A stretch of DNA of 64,000 nt. Origin: Actinomycetospora sp. NBRC 106375 (GTDB taxonomy: Bacteria; Actinomycetota; Actinomycetes; Mycobacteriales; Pseudonocardiaceae). The stretch is from positions 62,001 to 126,000 of the forward strand of contig NZ_BSTS01000016.1 in NCBI RefSeq assembly GCF_030269665.1, read 5' to 3'. The position numbers and the translations under genes were made by a program. Positions 53,833 through 62,342 of this stretch are shown one piece after another. The notes under the pieces were generated by a model. The model did no database searches and was not told the DNA's origin. It was given only the letters and a program-made list of their open reading frames with translations. Every line of letters begins with the position of its first letter. Within the stretch, counting starts at the first letter, position 1.

Positions 53833-56370
53833 ATGTTCGAGAGGTTCACCGACCGCGCGAGGCGGGTGGTCGTCCTGGCCCAAGAAGAGGCCCGGATGCT
53901 CAACCACAACTACATCGGGACCGAGCACATCCTGCTCGGGCTGATCCACGAGGGCGAGGGCGTCGCGGCCAAGGCCCTCGAGTCGCTGGGCATCGCTCTC
54001 GAGGGCGTGCGCCAGCAGGTCGAGGAGATCATCGGCCAGGGTCAGCAGGCCCCCAGTGGACACATCCCGTTCACCCCGCGCGCCAAGAAGGTGCTGGAGC
54101 TGTCGCTGCGCGAGGCGCTGCAGCTCGGGCACAACTACATCGGCACCGAGCACATCCTGCTCGGGCTGATCCGCGAGGGTGAGGGCGTCGCCGCGCAGGT
54201 GCTCGTCAAGCTCGGCGCGGACCTCAACCGTGTGCGGCAGCAGGTGCTGCAGCTGCTCTCGGGCTACCAGGGCAAGGAGCCCGCGGAGTCCGGCAGCCAG
54301 CGCGGCGAGGGCACCCCCTCGTCCTCCCTGGTGCTCGACCAGTTCGGTCGCAACCTCACCCAGTCGGCCCGCGAGGGCAAGCTGGACCCGGTCATCGGCC
54401 GGGAGAAGGAGATCGAGCGGGTCATGCAGGTCCTGTCCCGCAGGACCAAGAACAACCCGGTGCTCATCGGCGAGCCCGGCGTCGGCAAGACCGCCGTCGT
54501 CGAGGGCCTCGGCCAGGCCATCGTCAAGGGCGAGGTGCCCGAGACGCTGAAGGACAAGCAGCTCTACACCCTCGACCTCGGGTCGCTGGTGGCGGGCTCG
54601 CGCTACCGCGGTGACTTCGAGGAGCGCCTCAAGAAGGTCCTCAAGGAGATCCGCACCCGCGGCGACATCATCCTGTTCATCGACGAGCTCCACACGCTCG
54701 TCGGCGCGGGTGCCGCCGAGGGCGCGATCGACGCCGCGTCGATCCTCAAGCCGATGCTGGCCCGCGGCGAGCTGCAGACCATCGGCGCGACCACGCTCGA
54801 CGAGTACCGCAAGCACGTCGAGAAGGACGCCGCGCTCGAGCGCCGCTTCCAGCCGATCCAGGTGGGGGAGCCCTCGGTGGCCCACTCCATCGAGATCCTC
54901 AAGGGGCTGCGCGACCGCTACGAGGCGCACCACCGCGTCTCCATCACGGACCCGGCGCTGGTCGCGGCGGCCACCCTGGCCGACCGCTACATCAACGACC
55001 GCTTCCTGCCGGACAAGGCCATCGACCTCATCGACGAGGCCGGCGCCCGCATGCGCATCCGCCGCATGACCGCGCCGCCGGACCTGCGCGAGTTCGACGA
55101 GAAGATCGCCGACGTCCGTCGCGAGAAGGAGTCCGCGATCGACGCGCAGGACTTCGAGAAGGCGGCGCGCCTGCGCGACGAGGAGAAGACCCTCATCGGG
55201 CAGAAGTCCGAGCGCGAGAAGCAGTGGAAGTCCGGTGACCTCGACGTCGTCGCGGAGGTCGACGACGAGCAGATCGCCGAGGTGCTGGCCAACTGGACCG
55301 GCATCCCGGTGTTCAAGCTGACCGAGGAGGAGACCACCCGTCTCCTGCGCATGGAGGACGAGCTCCACAAGCGCATCATCGGGCAGGAGGACGCGGTCAA
55401 GGCCGTGTCCCAGTCCATGCGCCGCACCCGCGCCGGCCTCAAGGACCCGAAGCGTCCCTCGGGCTCGTTCATCTTCGCCGGTCCCTCGGGTGTCGGGAAG
55501 ACGGAGCTCACCAAGGCGCTCGCGGAGTTCCTGTTCGGCGACGACGACGCGCTCGTCCAGATCGACATGGGCGAGTTCCACGACCGCTACACCGCCTCGC
55601 GGCTCTTCGGCGCGCCCCCCGGGTACGTCGGCTACGAGGAGGGCGGCCAGCTCACCGAGAAGGTGCGCCGCAAGCCGTTCTCGGTGGTCCTCTTCGACGA
55701 GATCGAGAAGGCCCACTCCGAGGTCTACAACACGCTCCTGCAGGTGCTCGAGGACGGCCGCCTGACCGACGGTCAGGGCCGCATCGTCGACTTCAAGAAC
55801 ACGGTCATCGTGTTCACGTCGAACCTCGGTACGCAGGACATCTCGAAGGCGGTCGGCCTCGGTTTCCAGTCCGGTCAGGACTCGGGATCGAACTACGAGC
55901 GCATGAAGAACAAGGTGACGGACGAGCTCAAGAAGCACTTCCGCCCCGAGTTCCTCAACCGCATCGACGACATCATCGTGTTCCACCAGCTGCGCGAGGA
56001 CGAGATCGTGCAGATGGTCGACCTGATGATCGGCCGCACCGAGAAGCAGCTCCAGAACAAGGACATGTCCCTGGAGCTCACCGACAACGCCAAGAAGCTG
56101 CTCGCCCAGCGCGGTTTCGACCCCGTGCTCGGTGCCCGGCCGCTGCGCCGCACCATCCAGCGCGAGATCGAGGACCAGCTCTCCGAGAAGATCCTCTTCG
56201 GCGAGGTCGAGTCCGGCCAGATCGTCCTGGTCGACGTCGAGGGCTGGGAGCCCGAGACCGACGACAACGGGGTCACCAAGCAGGCCCCGGAGTCGGCGAC
56301 CTTCACCTTCCGCGGTGAGGCCAAGCCGACCCCGGTGCCGGACACCCCCGAGGTCGCCGCGGCGGAGTAA
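53833..56370 (+). CDS. clpC: ATP-dependent Clp protease ATPase subunit ClpC
   Basis: 845 residues, ATG start with AGGAG upstream. Two N-terminal Clp-N repeats ([20 protein letters not shown] and its echo [20 protein letters not shown]). First AAA domain: Walker A GEPGVGKT (about 213), Walker [19 protein letters not shown]/middle domain about 420-455. Second AAA domain: [20 protein letters not shown] (about 550), [11 protein letters not shown]. It unfolds substrates for ClpP and is an essential protease component in actinobacteria. An exceptional UUCG-loop hairpin follows it. Confidence 0.97.
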   Translation: MFERFTDRARRVVVLAQEEARMLNHNYIGTEHILLGLIHEGEGVAAKALESLGIALEGVRQQVEEIIGQGQQAPSGHIPFTPRAKKVLELSLREALQLGHNYIGTEHILLGLIREGEGVAAQVLVKLGADLNRVRQQVLQLLSGYQGKEPAESGSQRGEGTPSSSLVLDQFGRNLTQSAREGKLDPVIGREKEIERVMQVLSRRTKNNPVLIGEPGVGKTAVVEGLGQAIVKGEVPETLKDKQLYTLDLGSLVAGSRYRGDFEERLKKVLKEIRTRGDIILFIDELHTLVGAGAAEGAIDAASILKPMLARGELQTIGATTLDEYRKHVEKDAALERRFQPIQVGEPSVAHSIEILKGLRDRYEAHHRVSITDPALVAAATLADRYINDRFLPDKAIDLIDEAGARMRIRRMTAPPDLREFDEKIADVRREKESAIDAQDFEKAARLRDEEKTLIGQKSEREKQWKSGDLDVVAEVDDEQIAEVLANWTGIPVFKLTEEETTRLLRMEDELHKRIIGQEDAVKAVSQSMRRTRAGLKDPKRPSGSFIFAGPSGVGKTELTKALAEFLFGDDDALVQIDMGEFHDRYTASRLFGAPPGYVGYEEGGQLTEKVRRKPFSVVLFDEIEKAHSEVYNTLLQVLEDGRLTDGQGRIVDFKNTVIVFTSNLGTQDISKAVGLGFQSGQDSGSNYERMKNKVTDELKKHFRPEFLNRIDDIIVFHQLREDEIVQMVDLMIGRTEKQLQNKDMSLELTDNAKKLLAQRGFDPVLGARPLRRTIQREIEDQLSEKILFGEVESGQIVLVDVEGWEPETDDNGVTKQAPESATFTFRGEAKPTPVPDTPEVAAAE

Positions 56371-56392
56371 CCCCGCCCGGTCCCCGTCACCC

Positions 56393-56430
56393 CGGAGCCC
56401 CGGTCCCCGTTCGCGGGGGCCGGGGCTCCG
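56393..56430 (+). terminator. clpC terminator, 17-bp stem with UUCG loop
   Basis: Arms 56393-56409 and 56414-56430 pair along all 17 positions (one G-U) and close with C(UUCG)G, an extra-stable tetraloop. It starts 23 bp after the clpC stop and is followed by R1 copy c. Confidence 0.8.
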
Positions 56431-56445
56431 GCGTGTGCGGGGGTT

Positions 56446-56498
56446 TGTCAGCGAAGTGCCGTCGCGGACACTCAGCGTCCGTATCGGTACTTCGATCA
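56446..56498 (+). repeat. R1 palindromic repeat, copy c (53 bp)
   Basis: Same ends as the other R1 copies, oriented as if belonging to clpC. Its last three bases TCA are the stop codon (TGA on the minus strand) of the AbiEi/DUF559-like gene, so the repeat supplies that gene's end. Confidence 0.9.
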
Positions 56499-57476
56499 CC
56501 CGGCGAGGGCCGGTCCGGGCCCGTACAGGACGCGGGCTGGCGGCAGTGCGGCGGCGACGGCGAGGTGGGCCAGGAGGTCCTCGTGGAGCCCCCGCGGGTC
56601 GTCCGTTCGCTGGCGGGGGCGCGAACCGAGCACGTGCAACCCGACTGCGCGGAGCCTGCGCTGGCGCGCCAACGTCTCTCGCACCTGCTCGGGGGTCGCG
56701 AGATGGTGTTCCACTGAGTCGATCTCCCAGACGAACCCGAACTCCTTGACGAGGCCGTCCACGGTGGCCAGGAAGTGTCCGTTCTCGTCGTACACGCTGA
56801 CGTTCCACTCCATCGGCGGGAGGTCGTCGAACGCCTCCCAGAAGTCGCGTGCGGTGAACTCGGCGGGCGAGAGCACGCCGGCACCAGCGGCCTCGAGCAC
56901 GCGTCGAGGCGCGGCGCTGCCCTTCCGCGGCCCGAGCTCCAGCTCGAGCCAGAGCTCGTCGAGCACGACCATCGCGCGTTGGACGGCTTCGGTGACGACG
57001 GCGGCAATCTCCTCGTGGTCCTTGAGGCGCCTGATGTGGTCGACGATGCATCGCGGTAGCGGCGCCACCGGCAGTCCGTCGCGGAGGCGCGGACGCGGAA
57101 GCCGGACGGTCCGTTCGAACCGCGCCCGACCAGTGCTGAGGGCCCTGTGCTCGAGCGGGATGAGGACGTGATCGAAGGCCGGATCGCCCCCGCGGCGGAG
57201 GCCGTGGTGCCGCGCCCCGCTCAGACCGGTCAGCATCGCGCTCTCGCCGCCGCGGACGAGTGCGGCGGTCTCGTGCTGCAGCGGTGTCGGGGTGCCATTC
57301 GTTAGCATCAGGGTCGCAGGCAGCAGCAGTGTCCACGGGCCGTCCTGCTGGGTTCGCCGGTACACCGTCCGCTCGGGGACGCCGAGCCGCACGAGCTCGC
57401 GCGCCGAGAGGATGCCGTTCCAGCTGGCTGCCTGGAGGGCGTCAGCGTCCGTCGCCCAATCCCCGCGTCGCACCAT
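56496..57476 (-). CDS. AbiEi/DUF559-like protein, function unknown
   Basis: 326 residues. The N-terminal region (GILSARELVRLGVPERTVYR, then WTLLLPATLMLTNGTPTPLQ) resembles the AbiEi-type antitoxin winged helix common in actinobacteria. The C-terminal part (about 225-300) has VYDENGHFLATVDGLVKEFG and FVWEIDSVEHH, a pattern like DUF559 (Vsr/PD-(D/E)XK-type) domains. No toxin partner is next to it. It is flanked on both sides by inverted R1 repeats. Catalytic activity is uncertain. Confidence 0.65.
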   Translation of the reverse strand: MVRRGDWATDADALQAASWNGILSARELVRLGVPERTVYRRTQQDGPWTLLLPATLMLTNGTPTPLQHETAALVRGGESAMLTGLSGARHHGLRRGGDPAFDHVLIPLEHRALSTGRARFERTVRLPRPRLRDGLPVAPLPRCIVDHIRRLKDHEEIAAVVTEAVQRAMVVLDELWLELELGPRKGSAAPRRVLEAAGAGVLSPAEFTARDFWEAFDDLPPMEWNVSVYDENGHFLATVDGLVKEFGFVWEIDSVEHHLATPEQVRETLARQRRLRAVGLHVLGSRPRQRTDDPRGLHEDLLAHLAVAAALPPARVLYGPGPALAG

Positions 57477-57669
57477 GACGGCGATCGTGGGCCGAGAACG
57501 GGCGTACGCGTGAGCGGCTCGGATGTCGCCTGTGGACAGGCTGGCGGGGTGTGGAGAGACGCGCCTCGTGCCGAAGCCGCCACGGCTCCGATCGGGTCAA
57601 CGAGGTCTGCGGTCGGCCCACGCAGAGCGGACTCACCGATGACGAGTGACCGGGGAGGTGCCGTGCCCA

Positions 57670-57722
57670 TGATCGAAGTACCGATACGGACGCTGAGCGT
57701 CTGCAACGGCACTTCGCTGACA
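57670..57722 (-). repeat. R1 palindromic repeat, copy d (53 bp, inverted)
   Basis: On the minus strand it begins TGTCAGCGAAGTGCCGT five bases after the stop of the WYL regulator gene. It differs from copy c at only a few central bases. The 190 bp between it and the AbiEi-like start show no gene. Confidence 0.9.
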
Positions 57723-57727
57723 CAACC

Positions 57728-58723
57728 TCAGCCGCTGTAGAGCCCGGCGAGGGCGGCGGCGACGCCGGCCATCTGCTCGCGGAGGGCCACGGGGGCGAGG
57801 ACCTCGACGTCGGCGCCGAGGGTGAGGAGCTCGGAGCGGGCGTGGGCGAGGGACTCGATCGGGATCACGGCGCGGGTCCAGCCGTCGGCGTCGGTGGGCC
57901 AGCTGCCCTCGGCGAGCGCGCGGGCGGTGTGCGGGCGCAGGACGGCCGGGGCCAGCTCCATCGCGCGCGGGGACAGGCGCACGGTGGCCTCGGCCTGGTA
58001 CAGCGCGTCGGTGAGCTCCTGGGTGCGCTGGTGCCAGTACTTCCAGAGGTCGAAGCCCTCGGGGCGGTCGAAGCGCACGTCGAGGGTCTCGAGGTCGAGG
58101 ATGCGCGCGATCCGGTACGTGCGCGGCTCGGCGTCGCTGTCGCCGGAGGAAACGGCGACGAGGTACCAGGTCCCCGCCTTGAGCACGAGGCCGAGGGGTT
58201 CGAGCTCGCGCTCCACCTCGGGCTCGCGCCCGCCGGTGGCCCAGCGCCGGTAGCGCACGCGCACCACGCGCTGGTTCCACACCGCGTCGGCGACCCCGGT
58301 GAGGGTGGGGACGTGGTCGGCCTCGCGGAACCAGCCGGGGGCGTCGAGGTGGAAGCGCTCGGCGATGCGGCCGGCGCGGTCGGACAGCTCGCCGGGCAGT
58401 GCCGCCTGCACCTTGAGCTGCGCTGCCGCCAGCACGCGCCCCAGGCCGAGCTCGGCCGCCGCGTCCGGCATCCCGGACAGTGCGAGCGCGTCGGCCTCGT
58501 CGGCCGTCATCCCGGTGAGGTGGGTCCGGTAGCCCTCCAGCAGCGAGTAGCCGCCCTCGGGGCCGCGGTCGGCGTACACGGGCACGCCCGAGGCCGACAG
58601 CGCGTCCATGTCGCGGTAGATCGTGCGGATCGAGACCTCGAGCTCGTCGGCGAGCTCCCGCGCGGTCAGGCGACCACGGCTCTGCAACAGGAGCAGCACG
58701 GAGAGGAGGCGGCTGGCGCGCAC
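57728..58723 (-). CDS. WYL-domain (YafY-type) transcriptional regulator
   Basis: 331 residues, GTG start. N-terminal HTH_11: RLLSVLLLLQSRGRLTAREL, EVSIRTIYRDMDALSASGVP, then a wing YADRGPEGGYSLLEGY. The WYL domain spans about 145-215 (VRYRRWATGGREPEVEREL, LVLKAGTWYLVAVSSG), followed by the WCX C-terminal region. WYL proteins sense small ligands or nucleic acids and often regulate DNA repair or defence genes. Targets are unknown; it neighbours a YihY gene. Confidence 0.9.
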   Translation of the reverse strand: MRASRLLSVLLLLQSRGRLTARELADELEVSIRTIYRDMDALSASGVPVYADRGPEGGYSLLEGYRTHLTGMTADEADALALSGMPDAAAELGLGRVLAAAQLKVQAALPGELSDRAGRIAERFHLDAPGWFREADHVPTLTGVADAVWNQRVVRVRYRRWATGGREPEVERELEPLGLVLKAGTWYLVAVSSGDSDAEPRTYRIARILDLETLDVRFDRPEGFDLWKYWHQRTQELTDALYQAEATVRLSPRAMELAPAVLRPHTARALAEGSWPTDADGWTRAVIPIESLAHARSELLTLGADVEVLAPVALREQMAGVAAALAGLYSG

Positions 58724-58756
58724 ACGTCAGTGGTACCCCATGGCTGACAGGAGCTG

Positions 58757-59836
58757 TCAGGCACGTCCCCCGTCCGGGCTCACGGTTTCGCCCACCTGCT
58801 GTTGCGGCGGCGACGGCTGGAGCTCGTCGGGGATGCCGTCGGCGTCCTCGTCGCGCAGCAACGGGTCGCCCATGCCGGCGCGTGCCGCCTCCAGCTGTGC
58901 GGCCAGCGCGACCCCGAGGAGCAGCGCGACGCCGGTGACGGTGGCCCACAGCAGCAGCGCCATGATCCCGGCGAGCGGCCCGTAGGTGTCGCTGAAGTCG
59001 CCGGAGACCGCGACGTAGAGCGCGACACCGCCCGACGCGGCGAGCCAGAGCACCACGGTCAGCCCGGCGCCGAGCGCGAGCCACGAGAGTCCCGGCTGGT
59101 GGCGCCGCGGGGAGTACCGGAACAGCACCGTCACCGCGACGACGAGCGCCGCGAGGCCCACCGGCCAGCGCAGGACGTCGAACACCGTCTCGGCGACGTC
59201 ACCCCAGCGGTAGACGTCCTCCACGGCGTCGCCGAGCGGGCCGCCCGCGATGATCAGCACGAGGCCCACGCCGAGCGCGGTCCCGGCCGTCAGCGTCAGG
59301 ACCGCGGCGCGCAGGTACTTGCGCACGAACGGCCGGTCCCGCTCGGTGCCGTAGATCCGGTTGGTGCCGCGCTCGAGCTGGGCGATCGCGCTGGTCATCG
59401 CCAGGAACGCGGTGATCAGCCCGAACGCGACGGCGAACTCGCCGACGTTCTCACTGCGGGAGTCCGCCGCTTCACCGTCCTCCTCGGGCAGCTCCGCCGG
59501 ACCGCGGGCGACGACGTCGGCGAGCAGCTGGTCGCCCGCGCCCGGGGACACGGCCACGACCGTCCGCGCGACGACCTGCGCGACCGACTCCGCGCCCACC
59601 GCCGTCGCGAGCCCGCTGCCGGCGATCACGAGCGGGACGATCGCGAGCGCGAGCTGCAGCGCGAACCCCCGCGCGTGGCTGAAGCCGTCGCCGTAGCGGA
59701 AGCGCAGCAGGGCGTCGCGCAACAGCGTGCGCAGCCCGACGCGCCGCGCGGTGTGCCACGCGTCGTCGGCCTGCAGCGCGTCCCCGTCCATGTCCGTGGT
59801 GACGGGCACCGCGCGCACCGAGCTCACGAGAGCCAT
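58757..59836 (-). CDS. YihY/virulence factor BrkB family membrane protein
   Basis: About 359 residues from an ATG at 59836; the ATG at 59839 or one near 59791 is also possible and no ribosome binding site decides. Five or six membrane helices with the family blocks FSHARGFALQLALAIVPLVI, FLAMTSAIAQLERGTNRIYG and DTYGPLAGIMALLLWATVTG. The C-terminus is charged and cytoplasmic. YihY proteins were once thought to be RNase BN; true function is unknown. Divergent from the YcaQ-type gene. Confidence 0.88.
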   Translation of the reverse strand: MALVSSVRAVPVTTDMDGDALQADDAWHTARRVGLRTLLRDALLRFRYGDGFSHARGFALQLALAIVPLVIAGSGLATAVGAESVAQVVARTVVAVSPGAGDQLLADVVARGPAELPEEDGEAADSRSENVGEFAVAFGLITAFLAMTSAIAQLERGTNRIYGTERDRPFVRKYLRAAVLTLTAGTALGVGLVLIIAGGPLGDAVEDVYRWGDVAETVFDVLRWPVGLAALVVAVTVLFRYSPRRHQPGLSWLALGAGLTVVLWLAASGGVALYVAVSGDFSDTYGPLAGIMALLLWATVTGVALLLGVALAAQLEAARAGMGDPLLRDEDADGIPDELQPSPPQQQVGETVSPDGGRA

Positions 59837-59891
59837 CATCGCGGAAAGAACCTGACCGCACGTGTCAGCCACGGTGCGGCAGGCTGCTCCC

Positions 59892-60998
59892 ATGGTGGAG
59901 ACGCTGACCCGCGAGCAGGTCCTGGCGCACCGCATCGCCGCCCAGGGGCTGCACCGCGACCGCCCGCTCGACGCGCTGTTCTCACTGGGGCTCCAGGACT
60001 CGGGACCGACGGCACGGCTGGCGCTCGCCGCCCGCACCGACGGCGAGGTCGATCCCGTGGCGCGCGGGCTCGTCGACGGCTGGACGCACCGCGGCGCCCC
60101 GCACCACCACCCGCCGGCCGAGCGCAACGCCGTCGCCGCGGCGGCCCGGCCGTTCGACGACGCCGACGCGGCCGCGCGCCTGAACTGGAGCGGACCCGAG
60201 CAGCGTCGGGTCGGCATCCCCGCCCGCGAGTCGATCGACCGCGCCGCCGACGCCCTCGCCGAGGTGGTGACCGAGCCGATGACCAAGGGCACCGCGAGCG
60301 GCGCCGTGACGAAGCTGCTCCCCGACGTCCTGCTCCGCGACTGCCGGGGCTGCGCGACCGTCCACGTCAACGAGCAGCTCTTCCGGCTCTCGGCGTTCCC
60401 GGTCGGTGTCGGCCTCGACCCGACCGGCAGGACGCTCCTGCTCACCCCGCCACCCGCCGGCTGGGAGCGTCCCGTCGACGGCGACCCGGCCCGCGCCGCC
60501 CGGCTGGTGCTCGACTACCTGCGCGTCCTCGGTCCCGCCGGTCCACGGGAGGTCGCCGACTTCGTGGGGACGACCCCCACCATCTTCGCGCCGGCCTGGG
60601 ACGCGGCGTTGCCGGAGCTCGCGGAGGTCGACGTGGAGGGGCGGCGTGCGTGGCTGCCCGCCGACGACCTCGACGCCGCGCTCGGCGCGCCCGACCCCGA
60701 CGTCGTCCGCCTCCTCCCGCCGCTCGACCCGATGCTCCAGGCCCGCGACCGCGAGATCCACGCGCCGGACGAGTCGCTGCGCAAGGACCTGTACAAGATC
60801 ATCGGCAACCCTGGCGCGATCCTCGCCGACGGCGAGATCGTCGGCACCTGGCGGCCGAAGGCGTCCGGGAAGAAGCTGACCCTCGAGCTCGCGCTCATGA
60901 TGCCTCTGGCGTCCGACGTCCGGGCCCGCCTCGACGACGAGGCCGAACGCGTCGCCGCCGCCCGCGGTCTGACGCTCGCCGGCCTCACGGGGGTGTGA
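59892..60998 (+). CDS. Winged-helix DNA-binding protein of the AlkX/YcaQ (HTH_42) type
   Basis: 368 residues from the ATG at 59892. It begins TLTREQVLAHRIAAQGLHRD, the HTH_42 start, with internal blocks DALFSLGLQDSGPTARLALA, LVLDYLRVLGPAGPREVADF and RLLPPLDPMLQARDREIHAP near the C-terminus. Relatives include the interstrand-crosslink glycosylase YcaQ (AlkZ). Whether the catalytic Gln-x-Gln/Asp set is complete cannot be decided by eye. A repeat of the tilS type follows its stop. Confidence 0.8.
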   Translation: MVETLTREQVLAHRIAAQGLHRDRPLDALFSLGLQDSGPTARLALAARTDGEVDPVARGLVDGWTHRGAPHHHPPAERNAVAAAARPFDDADAAARLNWSGPEQRRVGIPARESIDRAADALAEVVTEPMTKGTASGAVTKLLPDVLLRDCRGCATVHVNEQLFRLSAFPVGVGLDPTGRTLLLTPPPAGWERPVDGDPARAARLVLDYLRVLGPAGPREVADFVGTTPTIFAPAWDAALPELAEVDVEGRRAWLPADDLDAALGAPDPDVVRLLPPLDPMLQARDREIHAPDESLRKDLYKIIGNPGAILADGEIVGTWRPKASGKKLTLELALMMPLASDVRARLDDEAERVAAARGLTLAGLTGV

Positions 60999-61012
60999 GC
61001 GCGCCGGGTCCC

Positions 61013-61064
61013 GCAGCGAACGGGTATCTCGCTGCTTCTCCGCGCGCGAGGTCCCCGTTGATCA
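61013..61064 (+). repeat. R2 repeat, copy 2 (52 bp)
   Basis: 47/52 identical to the copy inside tilS. Here it is intergenic, 15 bp after the YcaQ-type stop, yet the same frame is still open ([18 protein letters not shown]). The rest of 60999-61186 shows no gene. Confidence 0.88.
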
Positions 61065-61186
61065 CCGAACGTCGGAAGTCGAGGTCGCCGCGCACGGAGA
61101 TCAGGAGCGTCGCCGTGCACCTCGTGGCGCCGTGTCGGTGCACGGCGGCGCTCGTGATCACCCGAGACCGGGCGAGCGGCCGCGCG

Positions 61187-62026
61187 TCATGGCGCCGGCA
61201 GGGCCGCGTCGATCGCCTCCAGCGTCGCGCGCGCCCCGGACGCCAGGGACACCCCGCGCCCGTGACGGATCTCCGGCTCGCGGACGTTGATCCGGATCAG
61301 GGCGCCGGAGGCGGCGGAGGCGAGCTCGGCGTGACGGCGCACGGTGGGGACGGCGGTGCCGGCGCCGAGCTCGACGACGACGAGGCGGGCCGCGGCGAGG
61401 CTCCGGAGCCAGGCCCGGTGCGCGGCCGTCCGCTCGCCGTGGTGCCCGGGCACCCAGGCGCCGTCGCCGAACATGAGGATGTTCGGCCGCGCGACCCGAC
61501 CGCACCGCGGGCACGTCGGCAGGGGAGGGCGGGCGCGCATGGTGTCCTCGTCGATGACGACGTCGACGTCGTCCGCGGGCCACGTGCCCTCGTGGCAGGG
61601 CGCCGTGCACTGCAGGGTGCCGATCGCGCCGTGGCACTCCACGACGTCGTCGTCGGCGAACCCGGCGACCTGGAACGCGCCGTCGACGTTGGACGTGAAC
61701 ACCTGCGTCGGCCACCGGTCGGCCCAGCGCCGCAGGACGGCGAACCCGGCGTGCGGCACCGTGCGGCGGTACAGCGCGAGGCGGTGGCCGTAGAAGCCCC
61801 AGGCGAGCTCGGGGTCGGCGTCGAAGTGCTCCGGGTCGGCGATCTCCTCGAAGCGCAGCCCGAGCCGCCGGTAGGGCGGGTACGCGCGCCAGAAGCCCTC
61901 GGGCCCCCGGAAGTCGGGCAGCCCGGAGTCGACGCCCATCCCCGCCCCGGCGCAGACCAGCAGCGCCTCGGCGCCGGCGAGCGCCTCCGCCGCGGCGGCG
62001 ACGCCCGCCGGGTCGGGATCGCTCAG
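61187..62026 (-). CDS. Sir2-family NAD-dependent protein deacylase with a probable CTG start
   Basis: 279 residues if it starts at the CTG (62024-62026) that overlaps the mhuD stop as CTGA. The first ATG/GTG in frame (61939) would begin inside the NAD motif AGAGMGVDSGLPDFRG and lose its essential Gly-Ala-Gly, so the CTG start is favoured. Catalytic His is in ECHGAIGTLQC; two Cys pairs (LQCTAPC and TCPRCG) make the zinc site; TSNVDGAFQVAG and GAGTAVPTVR bind NAD. It removes acyl groups from lysines. Part of the mutY-mhuD-sir2 operon. Confidence 0.85.
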   Translation of the reverse strand: MSDPDPAGVAAAAEALAGAEALLVCAGAGMGVDSGLPDFRGPEGFWRAYPPYRRLGLRFEEIADPEHFDADPELAWGFYGHRLALYRRTVPHAGFAVLRRWADRWPTQVFTSNVDGAFQVAGFADDDVVECHGAIGTLQCTAPCHEGTWPADDVDVVIDEDTMRARPPLPTCPRCGRVARPNILMFGDGAWVPGHHGERTAAHRAWLRSLAAARLVVVELGAGTAVPTVRRHAELASAASGALIRINVREPEIRHGRGVSLASGARATLEAIDAALPAP

Positions 62027-62337
62027 GAGCCGGACCCCTCCACACGCAGGACCAGCTCGAACTCCAGGAGGTCGGCGCCCGACGACACCGGCTGCTTGCG
62101 CTCACCGGCGTGCGCGGCGGCCGCGGCGCCCCCGTCCCGCCACGCGGCGAAGGCCTCCTCGGACTCCCACTTCGTGTAGACGAAGTACCGGTCGTCACCG
62201 GAGGTGGGGCGCAGCAGCTCGTAGCCGAGGAACCCGGGGGTGTCCTTGATCGCGTCGCCGCGGGCGGCGAAGCGCTTCTCCAGCTCGGGCCCGTTGCCCT
62301 CGGGGACCTTGATGGCGTTGATCTTCACGACGGCCAT
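62023..62337 (-). CDS. mhuD: Heme-degrading monooxygenase, MhuD type (ABM domain)
   Basis: 104 residues. The sequence VVKINAIKVPEGNGPELEKR and GFLGYELLRP, YFVYTKWESEEAFAAW follows mycobacterial MhuD (Rv3592) closely, from memory of that protein. The heme-handling residues correspond to Asn7, Trp66 and His76 (His75 in MhuD, one residue shifted). It would open heme to release iron. It lies 5 bp after mutY and overlaps sir2, and Rv3592 is also close to mutY. Confidence 0.88.
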   Translation of the reverse strand: MAVVKINAIKVPEGNGPELEKRFAARGDAIKDTPGFLGYELLRPTSGDDRYFVYTKWESEEAFAAWRDGGAAAAAHAGERKQPVSSGADLLEFELVLRVEGSGS

Positions 62338-62342
62338 GGGAC

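Noticed and set aside
53674-57336. 1220-residue minus-strand open frame opposite clpC
   Set aside because: Leu/Asp/Val-rich antisense reading of clpC with no recognisable domain.
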